NCBI GenBank assembly: GCA_900549055.1
Contig: URNB01000046.1
Coordinates: forward strand, 1 to 14,357
Source of the DNA: an uncultured Oscillospiraceae bacterium
GTDB taxonomy: Bacteria > Bacillota > Clostridia > Oscillospirales > Acutalibacteraceae
Direction of reading: 5' to 3'
Length of the DNA stretch: 14,357 bases
The notes under the pieces were generated by a model. That model saw nothing but the letters and a program-made list of their open reading frames with translations, was not told the DNA's origin and ran no database searches. A program made the translations under genes and the position numbers. The number at the start of each line of letters is the position of its first letter. Positions within the stretch are counted from its first letter, which is position 1. This document shows, piece after piece, positions 6,658 through 14,357 of this stretch.

Positions 6658-8855
6658 TTATATTCCCCCTGCCGAATCAATTTGTAATTCATTGCCGAAG
6701 CCTTTATGCCCTGCATATCATAATCCGAATTTGTATAATTGGTAATTACCTGCGCTCCGTTTTCAAATGCTGAGCAGTATACGCCTTCGGCAAGCTGCTT
6801 GTGATGAACCAGCGCCGTGCCGCCTGTTGCCGCGAATATTTCCGAAAGCCGCTTATATTGCTCTGAGGCGGTTGATAGCCAATCTTTATAATCGGAATTG
6901 TAAAGCTTTGAAAGATATGTCCCTTCGGTTTTTTCGCCGTTTTGCGCGGTAAAGGAAAAATTCAGTGCGCTGCCGGTTTCCGCCGCCTTTAAAAACGCCT
7001 TTTCGGAATCGCCCGAAAGGTTCACAGGTTCTGTGGAATAGCTGCGATAACCGCTCAAAACCAACTGATAAAAAGGAACGCTGCGGTCGGTAATATCATA
7101 GCCGCTGTCCGATGTGGGGGCAGAAATAATATAATCCGAGGCTGCGGCGGCATAACCGAACGCACCCGCCGTCAATAGCTCTTTTCCCTGCTCTGCGGCA
7201 TATTTCAACGCCTTTTCAGCGTAATTCAGTGCCTGATCCCTATCCGTTGAGCCTTTATGATGATCCGAATAAAGCGTGCTTCCGAGCTCGCGCAGCGAAA
7301 TGCCTGAAAAAGCCGAGGTGTTATATTTTTTAAAATATTTTTTCAAAACCGCGCCGTATTTTTTCGGAGCCAAAAGGCAATAAGGCGTCAGATTCACATT
7401 TTTCAACCCGCTTGAAAGGCTATACGAATATTGCGGACCCGGCGTCCCGTCCAAGGTGGCGGCGGAGGCGTTATTTTTTGTAAAACCGTTTCCGTTTTGC
7501 ATAAGGCGCACCGTGTTGACCTCGGGCAGAAATGTAATGCCGTTGTTATTCGCATATTCAGCCAGCCGTATAAATTCCTTTTTCCCGCCGAGCTTGCCCT
7601 CGTATTTTCCGGCGGTAGGCATTTTGCCCGATACTCCGCCTTTTTCCCAGCCGACATACGAAAAAATCAAATTTGATATTCCCGCATTTTCAATATCGGT
7701 TATCATCCTCCGCGCCTGAGAATAGGTAGTAAGCGGAACGGTTACCGTCATAGGAATAAAGCATACCGTTCCCTTGCGGCGCAGCGCCCCGTAAGCGGTA
7801 AAATAAAACGGTAATTCCCCCGGTTTTTCTTTGGCCTTAAAATTTTGTTCCTTTTCAAGATAGGCTCTGTAGGTCTCCGCCGCCGAGTTATAATCCCCCG
7901 GTGCGGCAGTCATGTAATAACGCATACAAAAATCGGTTGAAATGGCTTGCTCTGAAATTTTGCGCACCGTTTTTGCATTTTTAGAGGAGCCATCCAATAC
8001 AACCGTTCCCGTAGAACGGTATTCAAACGAAAAGTAAGCGCAGTTATAATTCTTTTTCATTCCCGCGGTATATGCGTTTATGTAAGAAGACCCGTCTCCG
8101 CTTTCAACCAACGCAAGCAAGCCGTTTCCGTTTTTGCCGATTCCGAAAACCGGGAACTGCATATTTTTCCGTTCTGTAACCAAACGGTCGGGAGACGCAA
8201 CAACATCATCACCGTAAATTCGCTCGTGAATTGCGCTGCCCGAGGATTTACCGTTGTTCATTTCAATAACCGTACCGCAGCCGTCGGGCAGCAAAATAGT
8301 GCCGCTGTCATCAAAGCTGCCGCAGCCGAAGTATGGCAAAACCGAGATTTCAAGCAGGCGGTTTTCCCCGCTTTCGGATATGCCGTTTTTAGGGACTTTC
8401 ACCGAAAGATACGAGTTGCTCAATTCGTATTCCAGCGTTACCTTTATGCCGTCCTCGGGGAAATTGTAAACAAACCTGCAACCTTTTTCGGTTTTTGAAA
8501 ACGAAAGACCGCCCTTTGCAACAGAAGCCACGGCAGAGTTTCTTTCCTGAGGAGAATTTTTTGTATCGTAATATAATATTTCAAGCTGAGCGCCCATAAG
8601 CCGCTTCTGCCCGTTGCCTAAGCGCTCGTCGGCATCGGAAAAATCGGGATTTGATTTCCAGCTTATTCCGCTTTTGGTATTTATTAAAGCAACTTCTCCG
8701 TTTTCGGCATTTGCATAAAACGACAAATCCCCTTTTGTAAGAACACTCGTCATACCGTCGGCGGTAGCTTCAGCTGCCGAGACACGGCTGTACGGTGTGA
8801 AAATTAAAACCGCCAGCAAAACAAAAATTGACGCAAAAGCCGAATACCGTTTCAT
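6654..8855 (-). CDS. Secreted DUF5696-family protein with probable glycosidase-like TIM barrel
   Basis: The 733-residue protein begins with a signal peptide (about 1-28; basic MKRY, hydrophobic core, SRVSAAEA cleavage region) and has no lipobox Cys. Residues about 35-320 are beta-rich (LINTKSGISW, LLPDGCGTVIEMN), resembling the beta-sandwich before TIM-barrel glycosidases. Residues about 345-690 look like the barrel: FYFTAYGAL, then ISNLIFSYVGWEKGG, FLPEVNTVRLM (Glu445), ISLRELGSTLYSDHH (Glu523), and SVPFYQLVLSGY. The pattern matches what I recall of DUF5696 proteins encoded beside CUT1 sugar transporters in Paenibacillus and clostridia; the name comes from memory and was not searched. Glu445 and Glu523 follow predicted strands and are candidate catalytic acids by inference only. 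ATG at 8855 is preceded by GGGAGG. Its stop overlaps the next permease start as ATGA. A role in trimming or binding the glycan outside the cell is inferred; no reaction is established. Confidence 0.75.
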   Translation of the reverse strand: MKRYSAFASIFVLLAVLIFTPYSRVSAAEATADGMTSVLTKGDLSFYANAENGEVALINTKSGISWKSNPDFSDADERLGNGQKRLMGAQLEILYYDTKNSPQERNSAVASVAKGGLSFSKTEKGCRFVYNFPEDGIKVTLEYELSNSYLSVKVPKNGISESGENRLLEISVLPYFGCGSFDDSGTILLPDGCGTVIEMNNGKSSGSAIHERIYGDDVVASPDRLVTERKNMQFPVFGIGKNGNGLLALVESGDGSSYINAYTAGMKKNYNCAYFSFEYRSTGTVVLDGSSKNAKTVRKISEQAISTDFCMRYYMTAAPGDYNSAAETYRAYLEKEQNFKAKEKPGELPFYFTAYGALRRKGTVCFIPMTVTVPLTTYSQARRMITDIENAGISNLIFSYVGWEKGGVSGKMPTAGKYEGKLGGKKEFIRLAEYANNNGITFLPEVNTVRLMQNGNGFTKNNASAATLDGTPGPQYSYSLSSGLKNVNLTPYCLLAPKKYGAVLKKYFKKYNTSAFSGISLRELGSTLYSDHHKGSTDRDQALNYAEKALKYAAEQGKELLTAGAFGYAAAASDYIISAPTSDSGYDITDRSVPFYQLVLSGYRSYSTEPVNLSGDSEKAFLKAAETGSALNFSFTAQNGEKTEGTYLSKLYNSDYKDWLSTASEQYKRLSEIFAATGGTALVHHKQLAEGVYCSAFENGAQVITNYTNSDYDMQGIKASAMNYKLIRQGEYK

Positions 8856-8885
8856 AAATTGCCTCCCTTAAGCCATACGGCTTTA

Positions 8886-9515
8886 TTAAAGTCTGAATGA
8901 CATTTCATTGAAAACCGTTACGCAAAACACATAAACGTTATGTAACAAAGTAAAAAACAACAATAAAAGAAAAATAACAATCACAATGCCGATTGCGGTG
9001 AAAAAAAGTGTTACAATGTTTTTAAATATTGTAAATTGATGTACGCTCATTGTGCCTATAAAAAGCAGCAGCCCGCTCCATGCATAAAGCAGGAACATCA
9101 TTACATAGTAAAAGAACGCTTCCTCATTTGTAAACAAATGCCCTGCCAGTGTAAGCGGAATTGATACCATGGCATACGGCAGCATAGAGTAGCACGAAAC
9201 AATCCATATTTCGGAAAAACGCCCTTTTCCGTCCAAAAGCGTGCAGAAAAGCCAATTTGACAGTGAGAAAAGCAAAAGCAGCCCTATACAGCCCGCAAGC
9301 GACCATAAAAGATTGACATCTTCCGTTTTTCCTTTTCTGAAAAGAAAAGCCGAAAGCACCTGATTAACCACTACCGCCGCGCAAAAGAGAACGCAAACCG
9401 CATTTGCAAGCTTTAAAGAGCCCTTGCGGTTGAATTTCATCTCTTCAAAACCGGTCACGGGGTGAAATAATATATAAAACAAATATCTTGTCGGCGACAT
9501 TTCACCGTACTTCAT
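8886..9515 (-). CDS. Yip1-family integral membrane protein
   Basis: This 209-residue, very hydrophobic protein has about five membrane helices (roughly 35-58, 68-93, 104-126, 135-155, 165-193). The short N-terminal cytoplasmic segment contains YLFYILFHPVTGFEEMKF, the HP-x-x-GFEE-type opening usual in bacterial Yip1-domain proteins. A conserved-looking loop FSEIWIVSCYSMLPY (about 100-114) sits before helix 3, as in other family members. Bacterial Yip1 proteins have no defined biochemical role; the eukaryotic namesakes act in vesicle traffic, which does not transfer. The ATG at 9515 overlaps the NHL/TPR gene stop as ATGA, so the two are translationally coupled, and the protein is followed 30 bases later by the DUF5696 gene. 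Its position suggests a membrane partner for the NHL/TPR protein or the permeases; this is inference from context. Confidence 0.8.
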   Translation of the reverse strand: MKYGEMSPTRYLFYILFHPVTGFEEMKFNRKGSLKLANAVCVLFCAAVVVNQVLSAFLFRKGKTEDVNLLWSLAGCIGLLLLFSLSNWLFCTLLDGKGRFSEIWIVSCYSMLPYAMVSIPLTLAGHLFTNEEAFFYYVMMFLLYAWSGLLLFIGTMSVHQFTIFKNIVTLFFTAIGIVIVIFLLLLFFTLLHNVYVFCVTVFNEMSFRL

Positions 9516-11002
9516 CCCTGTTTCCCCCTCTTTTCGGAACGGATATGCCGATATACGGCCTTACCGATTTTTTTAAACATGCCCGACTTTATACCGAACA
9601 CCGCGATAACCGCAACGACAAGCGCCGATGTGAAATAAAGTCCTATATTCTTTTTAAGCTTCTCGTTTCGGTACTCCTTGTACGCCTCGGAATAATGCGC
9701 GCGGTCGCCCGAAAGTTCAAAATACTCCATTGCCTGCTTATATTCCCCGAATTGATAAAGCGCTTTACCGTAGCCGAGGTTGGCAAGATAGCTGCCTGCG
9801 TCATACCGAAGCACCTCCTGCCACAGAGGCAGGGATTCCGAAAAGCGACCGTCCATATATACGTCTATTGCGTTGTACAAAGCAGCTCCGTATTCCGTAA
9901 GAGTGAAAACCGTGAGGCAGCCTTTTTTTCCGTCCAACACAACAATATCGCTGCCGTTGAATGTCAGCGCAACAGGATCTGCAAAACAGCCCTTAAAGCT
10001 GCCATGACCGCCGAAAACCGAAAGCAGGTCTCCCTCGCGGCTGTAAAGAAACACCTTTGCGTCTGTTCTGTCCAATGCGGCAAATACCGTTTTTTCGCAA
10101 ACCGAAATAGATTCAAGCGAGGAATAGCGGCTTTTACCGTTATATTCATAAGGCTCATAATCGCCGAAAAAGAGCTCTTTGCCGTCGGTTCCGTTTAAAA
10201 TATTGTTTCCCAGAGGATTCAGCTTTTTTATTCTTCCGCCGGGGGATTTTGAGGAGGCAACGCAGGTGTAAACAAAATCCTCCTCATCAATATCAAGCGA
10301 TGAATACTGCACCGGAACATAGCGCGACATTTTTGAGCGCTGTTCCTTTGTGGCGAGCTTTTTCCAAAGATTCTCCGTTATGATCTTAAGCGTAGGCTCA
10401 ACGGTATTGCTGCCGTAAAATCCGGTGAAATTCAAATCCTCGTCAAAAACAACCGCGCCCTGATAAATCCCGTCGCAAAGGACATACAGCACTCCCGTGC
10501 CCGTAACAACCAGATCTTCAGGTAAAAATTCCTTATCCTGCGGGAAAAGCTCGGATTCGGGCTTTGTCAATATCCGCCCTATTTCTCCGCCGTTATCGCA
10601 AACCAAAATCCGTCTGTTTCCGTTATCGGAAATATAGAGCGTTCCGTCGGCCGATACAAAAACATTTGTCGGGGAATTTAAGGTCTGCCTTTTGCCCTCA
10701 AATGAAAATTCCGTATAGACATGTACCGTGCGGTACTCGGAATCCAGCTTTATAATACGGTTATTTTTACAATCGGTAATATAAATATTCCCGTCATTTC
10801 CGCTTGTAATATCCGTCGGAGAATTCAGTTCTCCCGTTCCTAAGGCTTTTCCGTCAGATGTGAACGATGCGGTGTAAACATCCGGTGAATCCGTCGGCTC
10901 GTTATATGCGTTGTATGTATATGTGCGGTATGCACGGGCGCTTACGGAAAGGCTGCCCGCAACGGCAATAAGAGCTGCAATAATGCAAACAATTCGTTTC
11001 AA
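9512..11002 (-). CDS. Secreted NHL-repeat and TPR protein with C-terminal membrane anchor
   Basis: The 496-residue protein starts with a signal peptide (about 1-24, ending SARA). Beta-propeller NHL-type repeats follow: SPTDITSGNDGNIYITD with NNRIIKLD at about 61-87, then SPTNVFVSADGTLYISD with NRRILVCD at about 109-136, and weaker ones near 158-190, 236-265, 293-330 and 341-368. Helical TPR-like units occupy about 370-445 (YNAIDVYMDGRFSESLPLW; YGKALYQFGEYKQAMEYF). One membrane helix at about 453-471 is followed by a strongly basic tail, so the propeller and TPRs should face outside with the tail in the cytoplasm. No enzyme motif is visible; a scaffold or glycan/protein-binding role is inferred. 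The start is TTG at 11002, with a G-rich site (GGGGGGA, 11009-11015) six bases before it; the nearby ATG is out of frame. It lies 14 bases after the first permease pair and its stop overlaps the Yip1 start. Confidence 0.82.
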   Translation of the reverse strand: MKRIVCIIAALIAVAGSLSVSARAYRTYTYNAYNEPTDSPDVYTASFTSDGKALGTGELNSPTDITSGNDGNIYITDCKNNRIIKLDSEYRTVHVYTEFSFEGKRQTLNSPTNVFVSADGTLYISDNGNRRILVCDNGGEIGRILTKPESELFPQDKEFLPEDLVVTGTGVLYVLCDGIYQGAVVFDEDLNFTGFYGSNTVEPTLKIITENLWKKLATKEQRSKMSRYVPVQYSSLDIDEEDFVYTCVASSKSPGGRIKKLNPLGNNILNGTDGKELFFGDYEPYEYNGKSRYSSLESISVCEKTVFAALDRTDAKVFLYSREGDLLSVFGGHGSFKGCFADPVALTFNGSDIVVLDGKKGCLTVFTLTEYGAALYNAIDVYMDGRFSESLPLWQEVLRYDAGSYLANLGYGKALYQFGEYKQAMEYFELSGDRAHYSEAYKEYRNEKLKKNIGLYFTSALVVAVIAVFGIKSGMFKKIGKAVYRHIRSEKRGKQG

Positions 11003-11016
11003 AGCATTTCCCCCCG

Positions 11017-11910
11017 TCAGTCCTTCATTCCGGAATGGGACATAGTTTCCAAAATCTGCGACTGCGAGCAGACGAAGATCAGAATCGGCGGAATCATAAG
11101 TATTACCGCCGCCGCGGAAGCTTCTCCCATACGGACAATACCGCCGTCGCTTATTTGGTGCAGCATGGTCGGTAAAACCTTGAGCGATTCATCGTAAATA
11201 TAGTTTGAGCCTTCATCGTTCCAAACGGATTGGAACGAAAAGATAATGCAGGTAAGCCACGCGGGCTTTACGTTGGGCATAACTATTCGCCAAAATATCT
11301 TCAGCGAGCCTGCACCGTCCACCCTTGCAGCCTCTATCATCGCGTCGGGAATCCCCGTAATAAACTGCTTCATAAGGAAAAGCCCGAGCGAAGAGCCTAT
11401 TGCCGGAAAAATAATCGCAAACTGCGTATCGATAAGGCCGAGCCGCGATAAAACAATATAAAGCGGCAATGCGGTTACCTGTGTGGTGAACAAAAGCGAA
11501 ACCACAATAAAATCGAAATAGCCCTTTGAACCGGGAAATTTAAATTTAGCCAGCGGAAACGCCGCCATTGATGCGAAGATCACATGCAGCCCGGTCGCAA
11601 TAAGAGTAACAAAGGCGCTGTTCCACAAATACCTTGTAAACGGTACACGAGACTCTTCAATCAAATCGAAAAGAGAAAGGTAGTTATCTCCGGTGGGGCT
11701 TGTAACAAAAAAACGCGGCGGGTAAATGAAAATTTCGTCTACCGGCTTGACAGACTGGATTATCGCATACAAAAACGGCAAAAACATCAGGCTGCCTGTA
11801 ATAATCAAAAATATAAGTAAAGCTGCGCTTCCCGCGCGGGAACGCGAAATTTTTCGGCTGCCCGTCTCGCGTATCTTAACCTTTTTTTCAGTATTTTTTA
11901 CTGTAAGCAC
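11017..11910 (-). CDS. Carbohydrate ABC transporter permease, MalG-type (first pair)
   Basis: This 297-residue CUT1 permease has about six helices: first at about 28-52, last at about 265-283. The EAA loop at about 193-212 (EAARVDGAG, then WRIVMP) is the ATPase docking site. The N-terminal 25 residues are highly charged (Lys/Arg) and cytoplasmic. The start is GTG at 11910, supported by AAAGGAGGAGGG a few bases upstream. The gene follows its MalF-type partner after 23 bases. Compared with the second MalG-type gene at 4766-5752 it is clearly divergent, for example in the loop sequence and in the C-terminal end (SHSGMKD versus ERSGIVG). The second pair is therefore not a recent tandem copy. Substrate is not readable from the permease. 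Confidence 0.93.
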   Translation of the reverse strand: MLTVKNTEKKVKIRETGSRKISRSRAGSAALLIFLIITGSLMFLPFLYAIIQSVKPVDEIFIYPPRFFVTSPTGDNYLSLFDLIEESRVPFTRYLWNSAFVTLIATGLHVIFASMAAFPLAKFKFPGSKGYFDFIVVSLLFTTQVTALPLYIVLSRLGLIDTQFAIIFPAIGSSLGLFLMKQFITGIPDAMIEAARVDGAGSLKIFWRIVMPNVKPAWLTCIIFSFQSVWNDEGSNYIYDESLKVLPTMLHQISDGGIVRMGEASAAAVILMIPPILIFVCSQSQILETMSHSGMKD

Positions 11911-11933
11911 AGCGCCCTCCTCCTTTCGTATAT

Positions 11934-12848
11934 TTAAGCATCATTGAACCTTCTTAAAACCGCTTTTACGATTTGGTTCATCAAAAACATCATCAAAAAC
12001 AAAACGGTTGCTATTGCACAGGCATATCCCATTTCGTAGCGGTTGTTTCCGTAGTCCATAATGTGGGTCACAATCGTTGAAGCGCAGTAATCGGTTGACG
12101 GAAAGCCCGCCAGGGCGTTACAAATAGCGCCGACCGAAAAAGAGCTTGAAATCTGCATTACGGCGGCAAACATCATTGAAGGTCCCATTGAAGGCAGCGT
12201 GATTTTTATAAGCTCCTGGAAACGGTTGCGTATTCCGTCTATTGCGCCTGCCTCATAAAGGCTGCGGTCTACGCCCTGCAGTCCCGCAATAAGTGCTAAA
12301 AACGATGTTCCGAGAGACAGCCATATCTGCACGACTATGATTATTCCAAGCGCGTATTTCGGATTTGTAAACCACAGCACCGGCTCCTCAATCAATCCGA
12401 GCCGCAAAAGCGTGCTGTTTACAAGTCCGTAGCTGTCGCCGCTGAAAATGTAGCTCCAAATCACATATAATGAGCCGGATATTGACGGCGCATAGAAAAT
12501 AAGCGTCATAACATTCCGCATTACAGGTCCGAATTCGTTTATCATCCATGCAAAAAGAATACAGAGAAAGTAGCTTATCGGCCCTGTAATAACGGCAAAC
12601 ACAAGCGTATTTTTTAAGGATTTCAAAAAAATTTCATCCTCTAAAAACAAGCGGGTGTAATTAAAAAATCCGCGGAACTGCGCCGGCTGCAACAAATTAA
12701 AGTATGTAAAGCTCAAATAAATCGCAACACATATAGGGATAACGGTAAATGTAAGAAAAAATACCGAATAAGGAGCCAGCATTAAATAGTTTTCGGTGTT
12801 TTTACGGATTTCCCTGCCGAGATAACGGATATTCGATTCTTTTTTCAT
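11934..12848 (-). CDS. Sugar ABC transporter permease, MalF-type (first pair)
   Basis: This 304-residue permease has helices at roughly 20-47, 82-105, 112-137, 166-190, 220-245 and 273-295. Its EAA loop is YEAGAIDGIRNRF followed by IKITLP at about 198-219, with the usual Glu-Ala and Gly kept but the third Ala replaced by Gly. With the downstream MalG-type protein it forms the transmembrane channel of a sugar importer. The ATG at 12848 overlaps the stop of the binding-protein gene as ATGA, with GGGAG about ten bases before it inside that gene. This coupling of binding protein to permease is typical of CUT1 operons. No ATPase gene is visible; a shared MsmK-type ATPase encoded elsewhere is the usual solution in Firmicutes. 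Confidence 0.93.
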   Translation of the reverse strand: MKKESNIRYLGREIRKNTENYLMLAPYSVFFLTFTVIPICVAIYLSFTYFNLLQPAQFRGFFNYTRLFLEDEIFLKSLKNTLVFAVITGPISYFLCILFAWMINEFGPVMRNVMTLIFYAPSISGSLYVIWSYIFSGDSYGLVNSTLLRLGLIEEPVLWFTNPKYALGIIIVVQIWLSLGTSFLALIAGLQGVDRSLYEAGAIDGIRNRFQELIKITLPSMGPSMMFAAVMQISSSFSVGAICNALAGFPSTDYCASTIVTHIMDYGNNRYEMGYACAIATVLFLMMFLMNQIVKAVLRRFNDA

Positions 12849-14357
12849 TTTCCGTTTTCTCCCTTCAGTCCGAATTCCTCGCGCTTTCGCTCAAGCTCAT
12901 TGTTAATTTCGGTATTATATTTATAAAGCACCTCACGCGGGTTTGAGTTATTAACCGTAACCTTTCTGTAAGCGTTATAAATATTTCGTGTTACATAATA
13001 GCTTGCAATGCTTTGCGGAATACCCTTTGCGGCATTAAGCTGCTTTAAAATTACCGAGCTTTCGCGCATCGTCCACGGAAGTTCCGGAACGGCAGCCAAA
13101 TTAGCGCTGTTATACCGCGCCGATTCGCCTATAAGCGCTTCCATATTCCGCCCGAATTCCGCCTGTGACTTTGCGCTTTCAAACCACTTTACGAATTTCC
13201 ATGCCGCCTGCTTGTTTTTGCAGTTATTCATAATAACCGCGGCAGTGCAGGAAACCGCCGTAGAATGATCGACAGAGCCGTTCTCCCGCGCCGTACCGGG
13301 CACCGGAACCATAGTCCACATTCCGGATATTTCGGGCGCCGCAACTGCCAGCTTGTTATACATTGTGTAAGCCTCAATGCCTATCGGGATTTCCCCGGAG
13401 CGGAAGCGGTTATAAAAATCGTAATCTATGGGCACATCGTATTTTGTGTAATAGCCCGTCCATTCTTTAAAAGCGTCAAGTGCCGTTTCGCTGTCGAATA
13501 CGGCAGCGGAAATATCATCGTTGTAATAATTCTGCCCGTTTTGCAGAAGCAGGCTGTTAAATACGCAGAAGCCGCCTCCGTCAATAGTAACCTTAGGCAG
13601 ACCGATATTCATATTGCTGCGCTGCAGGGTGGGTATAAGCTTATAAAGCTCCTCCCATGTTTCCGGAATTGAAAGCCCCAATTCCTCAAAAATATCCGTT
13701 CTGACAAACATCATATTCATATCGGCGGTCATAGGTATTCCGTACAAGCCGCCGTTATAACGGAAGCCTACGGTTTCCTCATATGAAAACTCCTTGAGCA
13801 GCTCATCGCAGCCCTCAAACTCGGATAACTCCGCCAACGCACCGCGTACCGCAAGATTTACCGGCTGGTCTGCGGCAATATATAAAGCCACATCCGGGCC
13901 TGTTCCGGCATAGGTTGCCTGTATCAAAGATCCCTTTGAAAGCTTTATCTGCACGGCGACATTATTACTTTTGGAAAAATCGTTATCAACCAATTCCCTA
14001 ACGACCTGTGCCTGATCTCTGCTAATTGAGACCCAAACATCGATTTTTTCGGCGTCGGCGGCTGCGTCGCCCACGGAATTATAATCGGTTGTAAACGAGC
14101 CTATAAACTGCCTGAAACCGAAGGCTATATTTTTAAAGAACCCGACAGAGGTATCGGTATATTCGCCGTTCGCCGGCTTTATCTCTATATAGTCAAGCTC
14201 TAGGGGCTGCTCCTTCAATCTTACAACAAGGGAAGAAAGACTGCTTATATTATCCGAAAAGCCGGAAATAGATTCCGTGATTTTATCGGCGTCCTCTATG
14301 TAACCGCCGAGCTGCGCTACCAAGCGTTGGAGAGTTGCGGTATCGCTGTCTCTGCCG
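12845..14357 (-). CDS. Extracellular sugar-binding protein of an ABC transporter (family 1), N-terminus outside window
   Basis: The frame is open to the window edge and gives 503 visible residues; the true start and any lipoprotein signal lie beyond 14357. A TTG at 14323 could open the frame but has no supporting ribosome site and falls in the middle of a continuous coding frame. Visible residues about 1-60 look helical or coiled (ITESISGFSDNISSLSSLVVRLKE). A linker follows with a short amphipathic stretch (VGFFKNIAFGFRQFIGSF, about 72-89). The binding-protein fold starts near 104 with KIDVWVSISRDQAQVVREL, a typical first strand and helix. Later features include GTGPDVALYIAADQP, the YGIPMTADMNMMFVRTDIF hinge segment, PETWEELYKLIPTLQ, and the AAWKFVKWF segment usual near the end of the family. 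Ordinary family 1 binding proteins carry only a signal peptide before this fold, so the long N-terminal extension is unusual. It should capture the sugar for the permeases downstream. Confidence 0.88.
   Translation of the reverse strand, partial: GRDSDTATLQRLVAQLGGYIEDADKITESISGFSDNISSLSSLVVRLKEQPLELDYIEIKPANGEYTDTSVGFFKNIAFGFRQFIGSFTTDYNSVGDAAADAEKIDVWVSISRDQAQVVRELVDNDFSKSNNVAVQIKLSKGSLIQATYAGTGPDVALYIAADQPVNLAVRGALAELSEFEGCDELLKEFSYEETVGFRYNGGLYGIPMTADMNMMFVRTDIFEELGLSIPETWEELYKLIPTLQRSNMNIGLPKVTIDGGGFCVFNSLLLQNGQNYYNDDISAAVFDSETALDAFKEWTGYYTKYDVPIDYDFYNRFRSGEIPIGIEAYTMYNKLAVAAPEISGMWTMVPVPGTARENGSVDHSTAVSCTAAVIMNNCKNKQAAWKFVKWFESAKSQAEFGRNMEALIGESARYNSANLAAVPELPWTMRESSVILKQLNAAKGIPQSIASYYVTRNIYNAYRKVTVNNSNPREVLYKYNTEINNELERKREEFGLKGENGK

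Noticed and set aside
8870..8891. Small hairpin AAGCC-ATAC-GGCTT and an overlapping CTTTATTAAAG inverted repeat between the Yip1 and DUF5696 genes
   Set aside because: The stems are only five base pairs and no T-run follows on the minus strand, so it is not a credible terminator. It does not cover the ribosome site.
9488..10198. Open frame of 236 codons on the plus strand
   Set aside because: It lies opposite the NHL/TPR and Yip1 genes. Its translation is rich in Lys/Arg/His without recognisable structure.

Overview
The window is a tightly packed block of eleven genes, all on the minus strand, so transcription runs from high to low coordinates. Strong purine-rich Shine-Dalgarno sites (GGAGG and relatives), frequent ATGA stop/start overlaps, TTG and GTG starts, CUT1-type sugar ABC transporter parts without their own ATPase, and a membrane-anchored AraC regulator all point to a Firmicutes/Clostridia-type bacterium with moderate GC. 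The exact genus cannot be read from the sequence. Gaps between genes are at most about 50 bases. I saw no RNA gene, CRISPR array, insertion sequence or long repeat.

In order of transcription: (1) 14357-12845, the C-terminal part of a sugar-binding lipoprotein-type component, with its start outside the window; (2,3) 12848-11934 and 11910-11017, a MalF-like plus MalG-like permease pair; (4) 11002-9512, a secreted, C-terminally anchored NHL-repeat/TPR protein; (5) 9515-8886, a five-helix Yip1-family membrane protein; (6) 8855-6654, a secreted DUF5696-type protein with a probable TIM barrel; (7,8) 6657-5770 and 5752-4766, a second MalF/MalG permease pair; (9) about 4715-2415, an AraC regulator with two membrane helices around an extracytoplasmic sensor; (10) 2396-441, a cytoplasmic GH78-like (alpha-L-rhamnosidase family) glycoside hydrolase that looks cut short; (11) 444-1, the N-terminal 148 residues of a class I fumarate/tartrate hydratase beta subunit, running off the window.

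Genes 1-8 look like one carbohydrate-capture and import unit. The binding protein delivers the sugar to permeases. The DUF5696 protein and the NHL/TPR protein act on the outer face of the membrane, and Yip1 is an integral membrane accessory. The ATPase would be supplied from elsewhere, as is usual for MsmK-type shared ATPases. The AraC protein is the likely sensor-regulator and has a good sigma-A-like promoter candidate just upstream (4763-4791). The GH78-like enzyme has no signal peptide and would act on imported oligosaccharide, so a rhamnose-containing or similar glycan is a reasonable but unproven substrate guess.

Two points deserve attention. The eight-gene transporter unit with two permease pairs, one visible binding protein, NHL/TPR, Yip1 and DUF5696 has no assigned function that I know of. 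The 3' end of the hydrolase also looks abnormal: it stops before the region expected to carry the catalytic base, and exactly there begins an orphan fumarase beta-subunit gene with a perfect ribosome site embedded in the hydrolase's last codons. This may be a deletion, a rearrangement or an assembly join.
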